The notes beneath the pieces are model-generated. The model was not told the DNA's origin and did no database searches. It saw only the letters and a list, made by a program, of their open reading frames with translations. From Acinetobacter lactucae (GTDB lineage Bacteria; Pseudomonadota; Gammaproteobacteria; Pseudomonadales; Moraxellaceae), in contig NZ_LRPE01000023.1 of NCBI RefSeq assembly GCF_001605885.1, positions 124,001 to 188,000 of the forward strand: 64,000 nucleotides of DNA, written 5' to 3'. Positions within the stretch are counted from its first letter, which is position 1. The number at the start of each line of letters is the position of its first letter. The position numbers were made by a program, and so were the translations under genes. This document shows positions 37,189-45,869 of this stretch, piece by piece.

Positions 37189-37219
37189 AAAAAAGCCGCA
37201 TCTCATCGTGCGGCTTTTT
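37189..37219. terminator. Bidirectional terminator between the SDR gene and hemW
   Basis: AAAAAGCCGCA and TGCGGCTTTTT arms around an eight-base loop, between convergent genes. Confidence 0.9.
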
Positions 37220-37230
37220 AGCTTGTTTCT

Positions 37231-38385
37231 TTACAAGAACTCTTCTAGTACCGAGTTTAAGAAAATATGCCCCTGCTCTGTACAAGCTAAACGAGAATGA
37301 TCATCTACCAATAACCCTCTAGCTCGCAATGAAGTGAGTACCTCATTTAAGTGATCTAAGCTTAAGCCTGTACGCTGCTCATATAACTCGGCTTTTACAC
37401 CATCATTTAGACGCAAAGCATTCATCATAAATTCAAAAGGTAACTCTTCTACCTCAATCTTTTTCATTTGCAAATGTTCGGCTGGAACCTTAGCCAAATA
37501 GTCTTTTGGCAAACGAGTCTTTTGGAAACGGTACACCCCATCTGGTTGTGTCACTTTGCCATGTGCCCCTGCACCAATCGCAAGGTAATCACCAAATTCC
37601 CAATAATTTAAATTATGGGCTGAAGGCTGCTCTTTACGCCAAGCCGATACTTCATAGTTTACAAAACCATTGGCTTTTAGATAAGCCTCACCCTGCTCTT
37701 GAATGTCTTCTAGCACTTCGTCTTGAGGCAAAACAGGTTGAGTACGAAAGAACACCGTGTTCGGCTCGATAGTAAGTTGATACCAACTGATATGGCTCGC
37801 ACCATGCTCTACAGCAACCTTTAAATCATAAAGCGCTTGTTCTAGCGTTTGCTCAGGTAGGCCATGCATTAAATCGACATTCACTCGCTTAAAGCCTGCT
37901 TGTCGTGCCTGCCCAATTGCATCCATAGCATTGTTGGCTGAATGAATACGTCCAAGCTTTTGCAAGTGCTCTGTATTAAAAGTCTGCACACCAATCGACA
38001 AACGATTAATACCTGCTTCTAAATAGCCTGCAAACAGGTCATGTTCTAGTGTTCCAGGGTTTGCCTCTAGTGTGATTTCACATCCATCTTCAAATTTGAG
38101 CAATGACTTAAGCTGATCAAAGAGCCATGCATAACCTTTTGCAGAAATGAGTGAAGGCGTTCCACCACCAATAAATACACTGTGAATTGAACGTCCCTGT
38201 GCCATATCGACTTGAGTTTCAAAGTCAGCCACCAATGCTTTTAAATAGGTTTGCTCAAGCTCTGACGAAAGTGCTCCATCTGGTACAGCGTGCGAGTTAA
38301 AGTCGCAATATGGACATTTACGCACGCACCAAGGCATATGAATATATAAAGATAGAGGAATAGAAGCAGGGTTTAATACGGCCAA
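37231..38385 (-). CDS. hemW: Radical SAM haem chaperone HemW
   Basis: A 384-residue radical SAM protein with cluster motif CVRKCPYCDFN (Cys20, 24, 27). The residue after the third Cys pair is Phe, as in HemW, rather than the extra Cys of coproporphyrinogen dehydrogenase HemN. FIGGGTPSL and EANPGT follow, and the C-terminal HemN_C domain ends the protein (about 300-375). HemW binds haem and is thought to insert it into respiratory proteins; it is often annotated as an oxygen-independent coproporphyrinogen oxidase, which this sequence does not support. Cytoplasmic. Confidence 0.93.
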   Translation of the reverse strand: MAVLNPASIPLSLYIHMPWCVRKCPYCDFNSHAVPDGALSSELEQTYLKALVADFETQVDMAQGRSIHSVFIGGGTPSLISAKGYAWLFDQLKSLLKFEDGCEITLEANPGTLEHDLFAGYLEAGINRLSIGVQTFNTEHLQKLGRIHSANNAMDAIGQARQAGFKRVNVDLMHGLPEQTLEQALYDLKVAVEHGASHISWYQLTIEPNTVFFRTQPVLPQDEVLEDIQEQGEAYLKANGFVNYEVSAWRKEQPSAHNLNYWEFGDYLAIGAGAHGKVTQPDGVYRFQKTRLPKDYLAKVPAEHLQMKKIEVEELPFEFMMNALRLNDGVKAELYEQRTGLSLDHLNEVLTSLRARGLLVDDHSRLACTEQGHIFLNSVLEEFL

Positions 38386-38501
38386 GGAGCAGGTCCAATT
38401 TACACAATATTTCTATTTTAACATGACTGCATCAATGGGCTTATGAAAACATACCTTAATTGCTTTAGACTGTTTTTAAACATACTTAAATATTGATAAA
38501 A

Positions 38502-38963
38502 ATGATGAAATTCTCTAGTCAACTTTTCCTGATCTTACCTCTAGCTATGGGAATCGGTGTTGCCATGGCTTTTCAAACTGCTATTAATGCACAACTGCGC
38601 GAGCAACTACACTCACCCTTGCAGGCAGCTTTATTATCATTTTTCATAGGTACTATTGTTTTAGCAGTTATGGTTTTCTTTCAAAGTGCCGAGAAACCCT
38701 CTTTAAGTGAAATATCCAATATTCCATGGCTTCTTTGGACAGGAGGATTCCTAGGGGTTTATGCAATTAGCATGAGCATTTATACTGCACCTAAGCTTGG
38801 TTTTTTAACCTTTACAGGACTAGTCGTTTTTGGGCAAATTGTTATTTCTATGCTACTTGATCATTTTGGCTGGTTAGGTACAGAAAAGACTCCTGTTACA
38901 TGGCAACGGTTTCTTGGTGGAGTCATCATCTTTGTCGGTGTGATACTCACCTTGCAACGTTAG
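38502..38963 (+). CDS. YdcZ-type (DUF606) DMT transporter
   Basis: A 153-residue membrane protein with five hydrophobic segments, matching the small YdcZ/DUF606 branch of the drug/metabolite transporter superfamily. Family-typical segments are AMAFQTAINAQLR, SFFIGTIVL, WLLWTGGFLGVYAI and LTFTGLVVFGQIVISMLLDHFGWLG. ATG codons occur at 38502 and 38505; neither has a strong ribosome-binding site. These proteins often act as pairs, but no partner adjoins. It is 33 bases upstream of abeM and may be cotranscribed with it. Confidence 0.85.
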   Translation: MMKFSSQLFLILPLAMGIGVAMAFQTAINAQLREQLHSPLQAALLSFFIGTIVLAVMVFFQSAEKPSLSEISNIPWLLWTGGFLGVYAISMSIYTAPKLGFLTFTGLVVFGQIVISMLLDHFGWLGTEKTPVTWQRFLGGVIIFVGVILTLQR

Positions 38964-38996
38964 CTTCATTTTTATAATTTAAAAAGAGTACCTTTT

Positions 38997-40343
38997 GTGT
39001 CGAATGTCACATCTTTTCGGTCTGAATTAAAACAACTCTTCCACTTAATGCTACCGATTTTAATTACCCAGTTTGCTCAAGCAGGATTTGGGTTAATTGA
39101 CACTATTATGGCTGGGCATTTATCTGCAACTGATTTAGCTGCAATTGCTGTAGGGGTCGGTTTATGGATTCCAGTCATGCTCCTGTTCAGTGGCATTATG
39201 ATTGCAACCACACCATTGGTCGCTGAAGCAAAGGGCGCAAGAAATACAGAACAAATTCCTGTTATTGTTCGCCAATCCTTATGGGTCGCCATCATTTTAG
39301 GCGTAATGGCTATGCTCATTTTGCAGCTCATGCCATTTTTCTTGCATGTGTTCGGTGTTCCTGAAAGCTTACAGCCTAAAGCAAGTTTATTCTTACATGC
39401 GATTGGTTTAGGCATGCCAGCTGTAACCATGTACGCAGCTCTACGCGGTTATTCGGAGGCCTTAGGTCATCCACGCCCTGTAACAGCTATTAGCCTATTA
39501 GCTTTAGTTGTATTGATTCCTCTTAACATGATTTTTATGCATGGATTGGGGCCAATACCTGCATTAGGTAGCGCAGGCTGTGGTTTTGCAACCTCCATTT
39601 TACAATGGCTCATGCTGATTACATTAGCAGGCTATATTTATAAAGCCTCGGCTTACCGAAACACGTCTATTTTTAGCAGATTCGATAAAATTAACCTGGG
39701 TTGGGTAAAAAGAATTTTACAGCTTGGCCTACCAATCGGTTTAGCCGTGTTCTTTGAGGTGAGTATTTTTAGCACAGGTGCATTGGTGCTTAGCCCATTG
39801 GGTGAAGTATTTATTGCAGCGCATCAAGTCGCAATTTCAGTGACTTCAGTGCTGTTTATGATTCCGCTTTCACTTGCGATTGCCTTAACCATTCGAGTGG
39901 GAACCTATTATGGTGAAAAGAACTGGGCTTCCATGTACCAAGTGCAAAAGATTGGTCTGAGCACAGCAATATTTTTTGCTTTATTGACCATGTCTTTTAT
40001 TGCCTTAGGTCGTGAACAAATTGTCTCGGTTTATACTCAAGATATAGATGTTGTTCCTGTTGCCATGTATTTGCTCTGGTTTGCCATGGGTTATCAGTTG
40101 ATGGATGCATTACAAGTCAGCGCGGCAGGCTGTTTAAGAGGCATGCAAGATACTCAAGCACCGATGTGGATTACGCTTATGGCGTATTGGGTGATTGCTT
40201 TCCCTATCGGACTTTATTTAGCACGTTATACCCATTGGGGTGTAGCTGGCGTGTGGCTAGGTTTAATTATTGGTTTAAGCATTGCTTGTGTTTTATTGCT
40301 CTCACGGCTTTATTTAAATACCAAACGTTTAAGTCAAACCTAA
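38997..40343 (+). CDS. abeM: MATE-family multidrug efflux pump AbeM
   Basis: A 448-residue, 12-helix NorM-type pump that exports cationic drugs in exchange for protons in Acinetobacter baumannii, where it is known as AbeM. Length and the N-terminus MSNVTSFRSELKQLFHLMLP agree with AbeM as I remember it, as do the ALRGYSEALGHPRPV and AAGCLRGMQDTQAP segments. The start codon is GTG, preceded by AAAGAG. Two MatE repeats are apparent. It follows a DMT transporter gene and converges on a flavoprotein gene through a shared terminator. Species-level identity cannot be judged without alignment. Confidence 0.93.
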   Translation: MSNVTSFRSELKQLFHLMLPILITQFAQAGFGLIDTIMAGHLSATDLAAIAVGVGLWIPVMLLFSGIMIATTPLVAEAKGARNTEQIPVIVRQSLWVAIILGVMAMLILQLMPFFLHVFGVPESLQPKASLFLHAIGLGMPAVTMYAALRGYSEALGHPRPVTAISLLALVVLIPLNMIFMHGLGPIPALGSAGCGFATSILQWLMLITLAGYIYKASAYRNTSIFSRFDKINLGWVKRILQLGLPIGLAVFFEVSIFSTGALVLSPLGEVFIAAHQVAISVTSVLFMIPLSLAIALTIRVGTYYGEKNWASMYQVQKIGLSTAIFFALLTMSFIALGREQIVSVYTQDIDVVPVAMYLLWFAMGYQLMDALQVSAAGCLRGMQDTQAPMWITLMAYWVIAFPIGLYLARYTHWGVAGVWLGLIIGLSIACVLLLSRLYLNTKRLSQT

Positions 40344-40347
40344 TAAA

Positions 40348-40374
40348 AAAGCCGATAAATATCGGCTTTTTTAT
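40348..40374. terminator. Bidirectional terminator between abeM and the DszC-like gene
   Basis: AAAAAGCCGAT and ATCGGCTTTTT arms with loop AAAT. Confidence 0.92.
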
Positions 40375-40375
40375 T

Positions 40376-41626
40376 TTATGCAGACTTAGCTCGCGGGCTT
40401 GCTCCAATTTGCCAGACAAAAGGTAAATCGGTACGGTTTACTTCCCAATCTCCAATCACTTTTTCTTTGTAAATAAGCGGATTATGTGAAGACACAGTCC
40501 GAGCATTACGCCAGAAACGGTCGAGTTGTTTGACCTGACTACTTGCCGATGCACCTAAAGCATTAAATAACTGGCTGGTTAAATCGAGTACCAAATTAGA
40601 AATTACCACCTGCCCTTGTGCCGACTCAAGCTCTGCATCTACATTAAACTGATGTTCTTTCACCTCTAACTCACTAAAGTGACTTTCGTAAGCTTTCTGT
40701 AATGCTTCTGCTGTTTTAATCGTAATTGCTAAACTTGCATAGGCTTGAGCAGAGGCTTTACCTACCACCTGTAAAACTTGTGGGTCGTGACGAACAAGGT
40801 CACCATTACCATGACTAAAAATACGCTTTCGCTCACGTATTTCTTGGCTAAAAGTTTCGACCGCGGCATGCGCAATCCCTGTTAGGGTTGCAAGATGGAC
40901 GACCTGATAAAAAGCAGTTTGATATTTAAAACGCTGGTCAAATGGAATAAGATGCGAAGCTGGCAAATGAACCTGATGCACTTTTAAAGTACCACTGCCC
41001 GTTGTCTTTTGACCAAAGCCATCCCAATCATCAATTACACTCACGCCCGATTCATGACGATAAATAGCAGCAATTACGTGGCGGTCATTCACTTCATCGT
41101 AAGCAAATAAATCGATCCAGTCTGCAAAGATACTTCCAGTTGAATAATACTTTTCACCATTCACCACCAAGTTGCCCGAAGCATCTTTGGTTACTCGTGT
41201 AACGACGTCACCGATCTGTACATTTCCAACTTCGGTCCATGCGTTCCCGACCAAATCACCTTGTACAAAGCGTTGAAACCAAACCTCCTGTGAATGCTCT
41301 TTATGAGCAACTAAACGGTCTTCAACAAAAGCGAAGTGTCCACGCAAAGCTTGCACAATATTCGAGTCTGCTTGTGCTAGCTCTGCTAAAAGCTGGAAAA
41401 GTTGCGGTAATGACACCCCATCTCCACCATATTTAACAGGTACACGTACCGCACCTAATTTGAGTTCTTTTAACCACTGAATCGGTTCAAAAGGTAAGAT
41501 TCGTTCTTTTTCTCGTTGAATTGCACCTTGAGCAATTTTTTCAAAAACTGGACGAAATCTACTCGCTACCTTTTCATAATCAGCGCCTACCGACAGTTCT
41601 TCTAATTCAATTTGGGTAATCGTCAT
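40376..41626 (-). CDS. DszC-like flavin-dependent monooxygenase (acyl-CoA dehydrogenase fold)
   Basis: A 416-residue protein of the acyl-CoA dehydrogenase superfamily. Signatures such as AVRVPVKYGGDGVSL, GNAWTEVGN and STGSIFADWIDLFA, and WDGFGQKTTGSGTLKV with the final DRFWRNARTVSSHNPLIYK, point to the DszC/SfnB branch, which uses reduced flavin to oxidise organosulfur compounds rather than dehydrogenating acyl-CoA. It lacks the usual catalytic glutamate context of acyl-CoA dehydrogenases as far as I can see. It lies 32 bases downstream of the SfnB-like gene and is probably cotranscribed with it. Confidence 0.83.
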   Translation of the reverse strand: MTITQIELEELSVGADYEKVASRFRPVFEKIAQGAIQREKERILPFEPIQWLKELKLGAVRVPVKYGGDGVSLPQLFQLLAELAQADSNIVQALRGHFAFVEDRLVAHKEHSQEVWFQRFVQGDLVGNAWTEVGNVQIGDVVTRVTKDASGNLVVNGEKYYSTGSIFADWIDLFAYDEVNDRHVIAAIYRHESGVSVIDDWDGFGQKTTGSGTLKVHQVHLPASHLIPFDQRFKYQTAFYQVVHLATLTGIAHAAVETFSQEIRERKRIFSHGNGDLVRHDPQVLQVVGKASAQAYASLAITIKTAEALQKAYESHFSELEVKEHQFNVDAELESAQGQVVISNLVLDLTSQLFNALGASASSQVKQLDRFWRNARTVSSHNPLIYKEKVIGDWEVNRTDLPFVWQIGASPRAKSA

Positions 41627-41658
41627 CTTTATTCTCCTAATCTTATTTTTTCTTCAAT

Positions 41659-42906
41659 TTAACTCCATGCATGACGGGGCGGATGGATGCCATTGAGATA
41701 ATAATTACCGACAATGTGATATTTCCAGCGCACCGGATCATGCAAGGTGTGAGTGCGAGCATTACGCCAATGGCGGTCCAAATTAAGCTCTGACAAGGTC
41801 GATCGTGTTCCCGACAATTCAAAAAGCTTATTCGCTGCTAAAATCGCAACTTCCGTAGTGAGTACTTTTGCTTCAGCAACTAATAATGTCGCTTGGTTTA
41901 CATGCTGTTCTGTCGTGTCGGCAATCGCTTGATCAATCGCATCTCCAGCCAAATCTAATACCGCTTCTGCTGCACGCAGTTTTATTTTTAAATCACCAAT
42001 ATTTGCAATTGTGTAAGGGTCATCACTCGCTTTTTCCAAACCTGAATCGACCCACGCGCGGCTATGATTTTTGACATAGTGAATTGTTTCTTCAATTGCG
42101 CCACGTGCAATACCTGCATCGACAGCAGCTTGAATAAATTGTGAAATTGCACCTGCTGGAGTAGGACGTTCGAAAGCCTGATAAATCGGAATTAGATATT
42201 CTTCACGTACTGGAACTTGATTTAACTCTACCGTACCACTAGCCGTGGTTCGTTGCCCAAAACCAGACCAGTCATTAATAATATTCACCCCTGAAGTTTC
42301 CCGAGGAACTAGTGCCGCATAAGGCTGCCCCTGCTCATTTACAGCGACAATGGGAACCCAATGCGCAAGCAATGCACCTGTTGCAAAAAACTTCTTGCCA
42401 TTAATTTCATAACCGTGCTCGGTCTTTTTTAATGTGGTAGTGAGGTCAGCCACCGTTTTGCTATGTTTTTCTGAAAAGGCATTACCAAAACGAATTCCTC
42501 TTAGCACCAAATTAAAGAAGAACTGTTGTTGTTCAGGTTTCGCATCAAGACGTAAATGTTCAATAAAAGCCAAATGATTTTGGGGAAGCTGTGCAAGAGA
42601 TGGATCAACACTTGCAATTGTTTTGATGACCTCAGCCAAGGTTCGATATTTAACTTGTGCACCACCAAATTGCTTGGGAACCGTAATAGCCCATAAACCA
42701 CTTTGTGAGAACTGTTGAATTTCATTTAGGGGTAAACGGCGCTCTCTGTCTCGATCGGATGCTTCGTGTGCAAACTCTTGAGCAAGTTTTTTGGCAAGCT
42801 CAATTGCTTCTTCATCAGAACGAATAATATGCGCATCTTTTGACTGCTCAAACACAGATAAAGGAACCGCCTGAGACCGCCCATGGGCTGAACTTAAACT
42901 TGTCAT
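41659..42906 (-). CDS. sfnB: SfnB-family sulfur acquisition oxidoreductase
   Basis: A 415-residue acyl-CoA-dehydrogenase-fold protein typical of SfnB, associated with dimethyl sulfone or sulfonate use under sulfur starvation in Pseudomonas. Segments include WAITVPKQFGGAQVKYRTLAEV, GNAFSEKHSK, FFATGALLAHWVPIVAVNE and WSGFGQRTTASGTVEL, and the end DRHWRNARTHTLHDPVRWKYHIVG. It shares its pattern with the next gene, suggesting tandem duplication followed by divergence. The usual flavin reductase and alkanesulfonate monooxygenase genes are not in this window. The upstream 255 bases hold no recognisable gene. Confidence 0.85.
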   Translation of the reverse strand: MTSLSSAHGRSQAVPLSVFEQSKDAHIIRSDEEAIELAKKLAQEFAHEASDRDRERRLPLNEIQQFSQSGLWAITVPKQFGGAQVKYRTLAEVIKTIASVDPSLAQLPQNHLAFIEHLRLDAKPEQQQFFFNLVLRGIRFGNAFSEKHSKTVADLTTTLKKTEHGYEINGKKFFATGALLAHWVPIVAVNEQGQPYAALVPRETSGVNIINDWSGFGQRTTASGTVELNQVPVREEYLIPIYQAFERPTPAGAISQFIQAAVDAGIARGAIEETIHYVKNHSRAWVDSGLEKASDDPYTIANIGDLKIKLRAAEAVLDLAGDAIDQAIADTTEQHVNQATLLVAEAKVLTTEVAILAANKLFELSGTRSTLSELNLDRHWRNARTHTLHDPVRWKYHIVGNYYLNGIHPPRHAWS

Positions 42907-43162
42907 AACTTTTGTTATCTCTATTTTTATTTAACCTGCCATTCACATTAGCACCAAAAAAACAGACACTTTATAGATATTAAAGCTTTGTTTATGAAAT
43001 AGATTTTCACAAGCTTTTCATATTTTTTACTATAAAAATAACATTTTGTTTTTCGAAAATTTTCTTACATGAGATAAACAATTTCTTATAGGCTTTTTAA
43101 GTTTTGTCACCTATGATCAAAACTAGGCAATATTATGTTGTAGTCAATGAGGTATCGAAGAT

Positions 43163-44461
43163 ATGGCAAAGAATGCAAGTTCACCTGGCAAAAGATTTAT
43201 GAAACTTGCAGGAATGACCGCGAGCATTGCAACGAAAACCGTTTCTAACTCGATTCGAAACTTGAACGCAGACGAAGAACAAAAGTTGGCTTCAAAAACC
43301 AAGCTATTTCAGGATATTGGGTTGCAAATTGCCGACACCTTAGGCGAAATGAAAGGTGCCGTGATGAAAGTCGGTCAAATTGCATCGCAATATAAAGATA
43401 TTTTCCCACCTGAAGTTGCCAAAGCAATTTCAAAACTACAACGCCAAGCCCCAGCCATGCCCTTTGCTGCAATTCAGCAACAAGTTGAACGAGAGCTTGG
43501 GAAACCGTTGAATGTTGCCTTTAAATCTTTTGATAGCGAACCTTTTGCAGCTGCTTCAATTGGACAAGTTCACAAAGCTGTCCTGCCTAGCGGTGAGCAA
43601 GTTGTGGTTAAGGTTCAATATCCAGGTGTTGATGAAGCCTGTGAAAGTGACTTAAAACAAGTTCGGTTAGCACTTCGTTTAATGGGCGTACTTAAAATTG
43701 ATAAAAAACTACAAGATCAGCTTTTTGCAGAGATTCAAGATAGTCTGTCAGCAGAACTTAACTATGAAATCGAAGCTCAAAACCTTGAGGTTTTCAAAAC
43801 ATTTCATAGCCAATTAGATGACAAAATTATCATCCCGACCGTTTACAAAGATTACTCTTCAAGACGTATTTTAACCTTAAGTCTCGAACAAGGTGACAGC
43901 ATTGAAACTGCCAGTGCTTGGCCTATTGAAATTCGAAATACGATTGGACGCCGCTTGATTCGCGCTTTAGGTCAGGAAATGTTCTTTTTAAAACGTTTTC
44001 ACTGTGACCCGCATCCGGGTAACTTTGCCTTTCGCCAAGATGGCAGTGTCATTATTTACGACTATGGTAGTGTTAAAACGCTTTCAAATGAAATCGTGCA
44101 GCACTTTAAACGCTTAGTAAATGCAGCTCGCCATGAAAATATCGATTTGATTGAAACAGAATTATTTGAACTACATTCACTTGCTGAAAAAGGCAAATTC
44201 CCGAGTGATCTATATAAACTCTGGATTGAAGTATTATTACGCCCGCTTACAACCACTTATGATTTTGCCGAGAACTCATCGCACCATGATGGCATGTTAC
44301 TTGTGAAAAAATCTTTGAAGTATTGGGATGTATTTAAACCATCTCCAGATACTTTAATGGTCAACAGAACCATTTCAGGACATTACTGGAACCTGATTCA
44401 CTTAAAAGTTCATGACAATCTGAACGATTTATTTGAAGAGCTTATTCCTCCTTCTAACTAA
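43163..44461 (+). CDS. ABC1/UbiB-family atypical kinase (AarF domain)
   Basis: A 432-residue protein of the ABC1/ADCK/UbiB family. Hallmarks are the KxGQ-type motif (AVMKVGQIASQ), the Ala-rich loop AAASIGQVHKA, the lysine in VVVKVQYPG, the catalytic loop HCDPHPGNFAF and YDYGSVK in the metal-binding position. The family supports ubiquinone synthesis or lipid homeostasis; UbiB itself is normally in the ubi operon, so this is probably a paralogue of the ADCK3-like type. No C-terminal membrane helices of UbiB are visible, which fits that view. Confidence 0.87.
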   Translation: MAKNASSPGKRFMKLAGMTASIATKTVSNSIRNLNADEEQKLASKTKLFQDIGLQIADTLGEMKGAVMKVGQIASQYKDIFPPEVAKAISKLQRQAPAMPFAAIQQQVERELGKPLNVAFKSFDSEPFAAASIGQVHKAVLPSGEQVVVKVQYPGVDEACESDLKQVRLALRLMGVLKIDKKLQDQLFAEIQDSLSAELNYEIEAQNLEVFKTFHSQLDDKIIIPTVYKDYSSRRILTLSLEQGDSIETASAWPIEIRNTIGRRLIRALGQEMFFLKRFHCDPHPGNFAFRQDGSVIIYDYGSVKTLSNEIVQHFKRLVNAARHENIDLIETELFELHSLAEKGKFPSDLYKLWIEVLLRPLTTTYDFAENSSHHDGMLLVKKSLKYWDVFKPSPDTLMVNRTISGHYWNLIHLKVHDNLNDLFEELIPPSN

Positions 44462-44500
44462 CTTAATTTACTGTTCAATGTAGCCTTCTAGGGGGTTACA

Positions 44501-44531
44501 TTGACTTTTCAACTGTTATGTTATAACATTT
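44501..44531 (+). promoter_or_regulatory. L31B promoter with a Zur-type palindrome
   Basis: TTGACT (44501-44506), a 17-base spacer and TAACAT (44524-44529). Covering the -10 region is TGTTATGTTATAACA (44514-44528), arms TGTTAT and ATAACA exactly complementary, with A/T pairs extending it to 44511-44531 apart from one mismatch. It resembles gammaproteobacterial Zur boxes (GTTATnnnATAAC core). Confidence 0.78.
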
Positions 44532-44563
44532 CTTTAATCAAAAATAATTTAGGACAATCTCTC

Positions 44564-44818
44564 ATGCGTAAAGATATTCATCCTGCTTATCAACAAGTGT
44601 TATTTCATGACACCAATGCAGACGCGTACTTCTTAATTGGTAGTACTCTTCAGTCTAAACAAACCAAAGAATATCAAGGGAAGGTTTACCCTTATGTAAC
44701 TCTTGATATTTCAAGTGCATCACATCCTTTCTACACAGGTGAAGTACGTCAAGCAAGTAATGAAGGCCGTGTAGCAAGCTTTAATAAACGCTTTGCTCGC
44801 TTTAACCGTAAGAGTTAA
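44564..44818 (+). CDS. rpmE2: 50S ribosomal protein L31, type B (zinc-independent)
   Basis: An 84-residue L31 of the C-minus type: [20 protein letters not shown] at the start and [15 protein letters not shown] later, without the CxxC zinc motif of L31A. Such proteins replace the zinc-binding form during zinc starvation and release zinc. The frame is open 21 codons further upstream, but that stretch is the promoter; the ATG at 44564 follows AGGA at a suitable distance. The upstream Zur-like palindrome fits expression when zinc is scarce. Confidence 0.96.
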   Translation: MRKDIHPAYQQVLFHDTNADAYFLIGSTLQSKQTKEYQGKVYPYVTLDISSASHPFYTGEVRQASNEGRVASFNKRFARFNRKS

Positions 44819-44856
44819 TCTTGCGTTAAGATTTGACCAATACACTTAAAACATTG

Positions 44857-44896
44857 GAAGCCTAAGACTATCTCCTCCACTTAGGCTTCTTTTTTT
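44857..44896 (+). terminator. Rho-independent terminator after L31B
   Basis: GAAGCCTAAG and CTTAGGCTTC arms around a 13-base loop, followed by seven T residues. Confidence 0.88.
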
Positions 44897-45069
44897 ATGT
44901 GTATTTTTACGATCTTTTTATGTTGTGTATAAAAGAGAACTTATCCACAAGTTGTCTAAAAACTTTTCTGATTTTTTTCAATAACTCCTCAATTTTTATA
45001 ATTGCCAAGCTTTCAAAGCTGCTATTCGATGCTATGCTTAAAACCTCATTTGATAGGAAATTTAAGATA

Positions 45070-45405
45070 ATGGCACAAGAGTTACTTGCCCAATTACAAG
45101 CAGGCACAGCAAAATTTTCAGACGTTTTAGCTCATATTGAAGCGCGTTACCAACATACTCCAACGGCTTTTCAAAATGGTGCACAATATAACGCTGCTAC
45201 TGAAAATCAAGGCAGTGCAAAAGTTTTCTCTTTTGCCAAGTTACAAGGTTTAGACCAAGCACAAACTTTAAGTTTATTTGCAGAGCACTACGCATCTGTA
45301 TTGGCGACCCCTGAGGGAACTGATCATCAAAATATTCGTCAGTTTATGCAAAATGGTTGGGATGGTGTGAAGTTTAAAGGTCAGGCTTTGGCTGAAAAAG
45401 CTTAA
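45070..45405 (+). CDS. HopJ-type protein
   Basis: A 111-residue protein of the HopJ family, named after a putative Pseudomonas syringae type III effector but found in many bacteria without such systems. Segments are FSDVLAHIEARYQHTPTAFQNG, NQGSAKVFSFAKL and TLSLFAEHYASVLATPEGTDHQNIRQFM. Start is placed at ATG 45070, where homologues begin; the longer frame upstream is A+T-rich, hydrophobic and unlike the family. No type III secretion genes occur here, so an effector role is unlikely. Function unknown. A hairpin-rich region follows. Confidence 0.82.
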   Translation: MAQELLAQLQAGTAKFSDVLAHIEARYQHTPTAFQNGAQYNAATENQGSAKVFSFAKLQGLDQAQTLSLFAEHYASVLATPEGTDHQNIRQFMQNGWDGVKFKGQALAEKA

Positions 45406-45609
45406 TCATTTTTTAGCACAGCCTCAAATTATGAGATTTTCTAAAGCCTGTTAATAGGCAATGCCTCACTTTTGAGGGCAAAAGTGACAAAACCCTTTGT
45501 TCCGCTGATGCTACATCCATGTAGCACAGCGAAACGACGGCATCCATGCCGTCTGTCACGATAGTAAATGCCTTATTTTTCTTAATTATTTTATTAGCCC
45601 CTTACATTT
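45406..45609. repeat. Three perfect hairpins in tandem downstream of the HopJ gene
   Basis: Stem 1, TCACTTTTG/CAAAAGTGA (45466-45487). Stem 2, CGCTG plus GCTACAT with ATGTAGC plus CAGCG (45503-45531). Stem 3, GACGGCAT/ATGCCGTC (45536-45553). Stems 2 and 3 both have the loop CC between AT and AT. A GTGAC (45484-45488) and GTCAC (45555-45559) could close stems 2 and 3 into one multibranch structure. No ORF is present. Confidence 0.7.
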
Positions 45610-45792
45610 GATACGCGATAACGTCATTCGCAGCCTGCGTGGTGTCAATAAAAGATCGTTTTTGCAAAGCATAAGATAAATGGATTCAGTGAACAGGTTC
45701 TGCGAATGACAGATGCCTTTGATTACTTTGGGCAAAACCAAAGTAACTTAATTAGCTGCTCCCATTAGATAATTCAACCGTAAGACTCCGTC
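45610..45792. repeat. Dispersed structured repeat, copy 2 (first copy at 5209-5396)
   Basis: Begins GATACGCGA and ends ACTCCGTC like copy 1. The long stem is GTCATTCGCAGCCTG (45623-45637) with CAGGTTCTGCGAATGAC (45694-45710), and the second is TTACTTTGG with CCAAAGTAA (45723-45746). Compared with copy 1, ATAC/GTAT has become ATTC/GAAT and TTTTC/GAAAA has become TTTGG/CCAAA, keeping pairing on both arms. The shared internal segment is TTTTTGCAAAGCATAAGATA. Confidence 0.8.
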
Positions 45793-45869
45793 GTAAAAAT
45801 CCTACTCAACATTCAACTTCGATGAGCTCTCACAACTTGAAATCATACTCAATTCTTAAATATAAAAAC

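Noticed and set aside
37231..38385. Annotation of this gene as coproporphyrinogen III dehydrogenase HemN
   Set aside because: The motif is CxxxCxxC followed by Asp-Phe, and the length is about 380, both typical of HemW.
44899..45069. N-terminal extension of the HopJ-like protein
   Set aside because: The extra 57 codons are A+T-rich and hydrophobic, begin inside the L31B terminator tail, and are absent from the family pattern.
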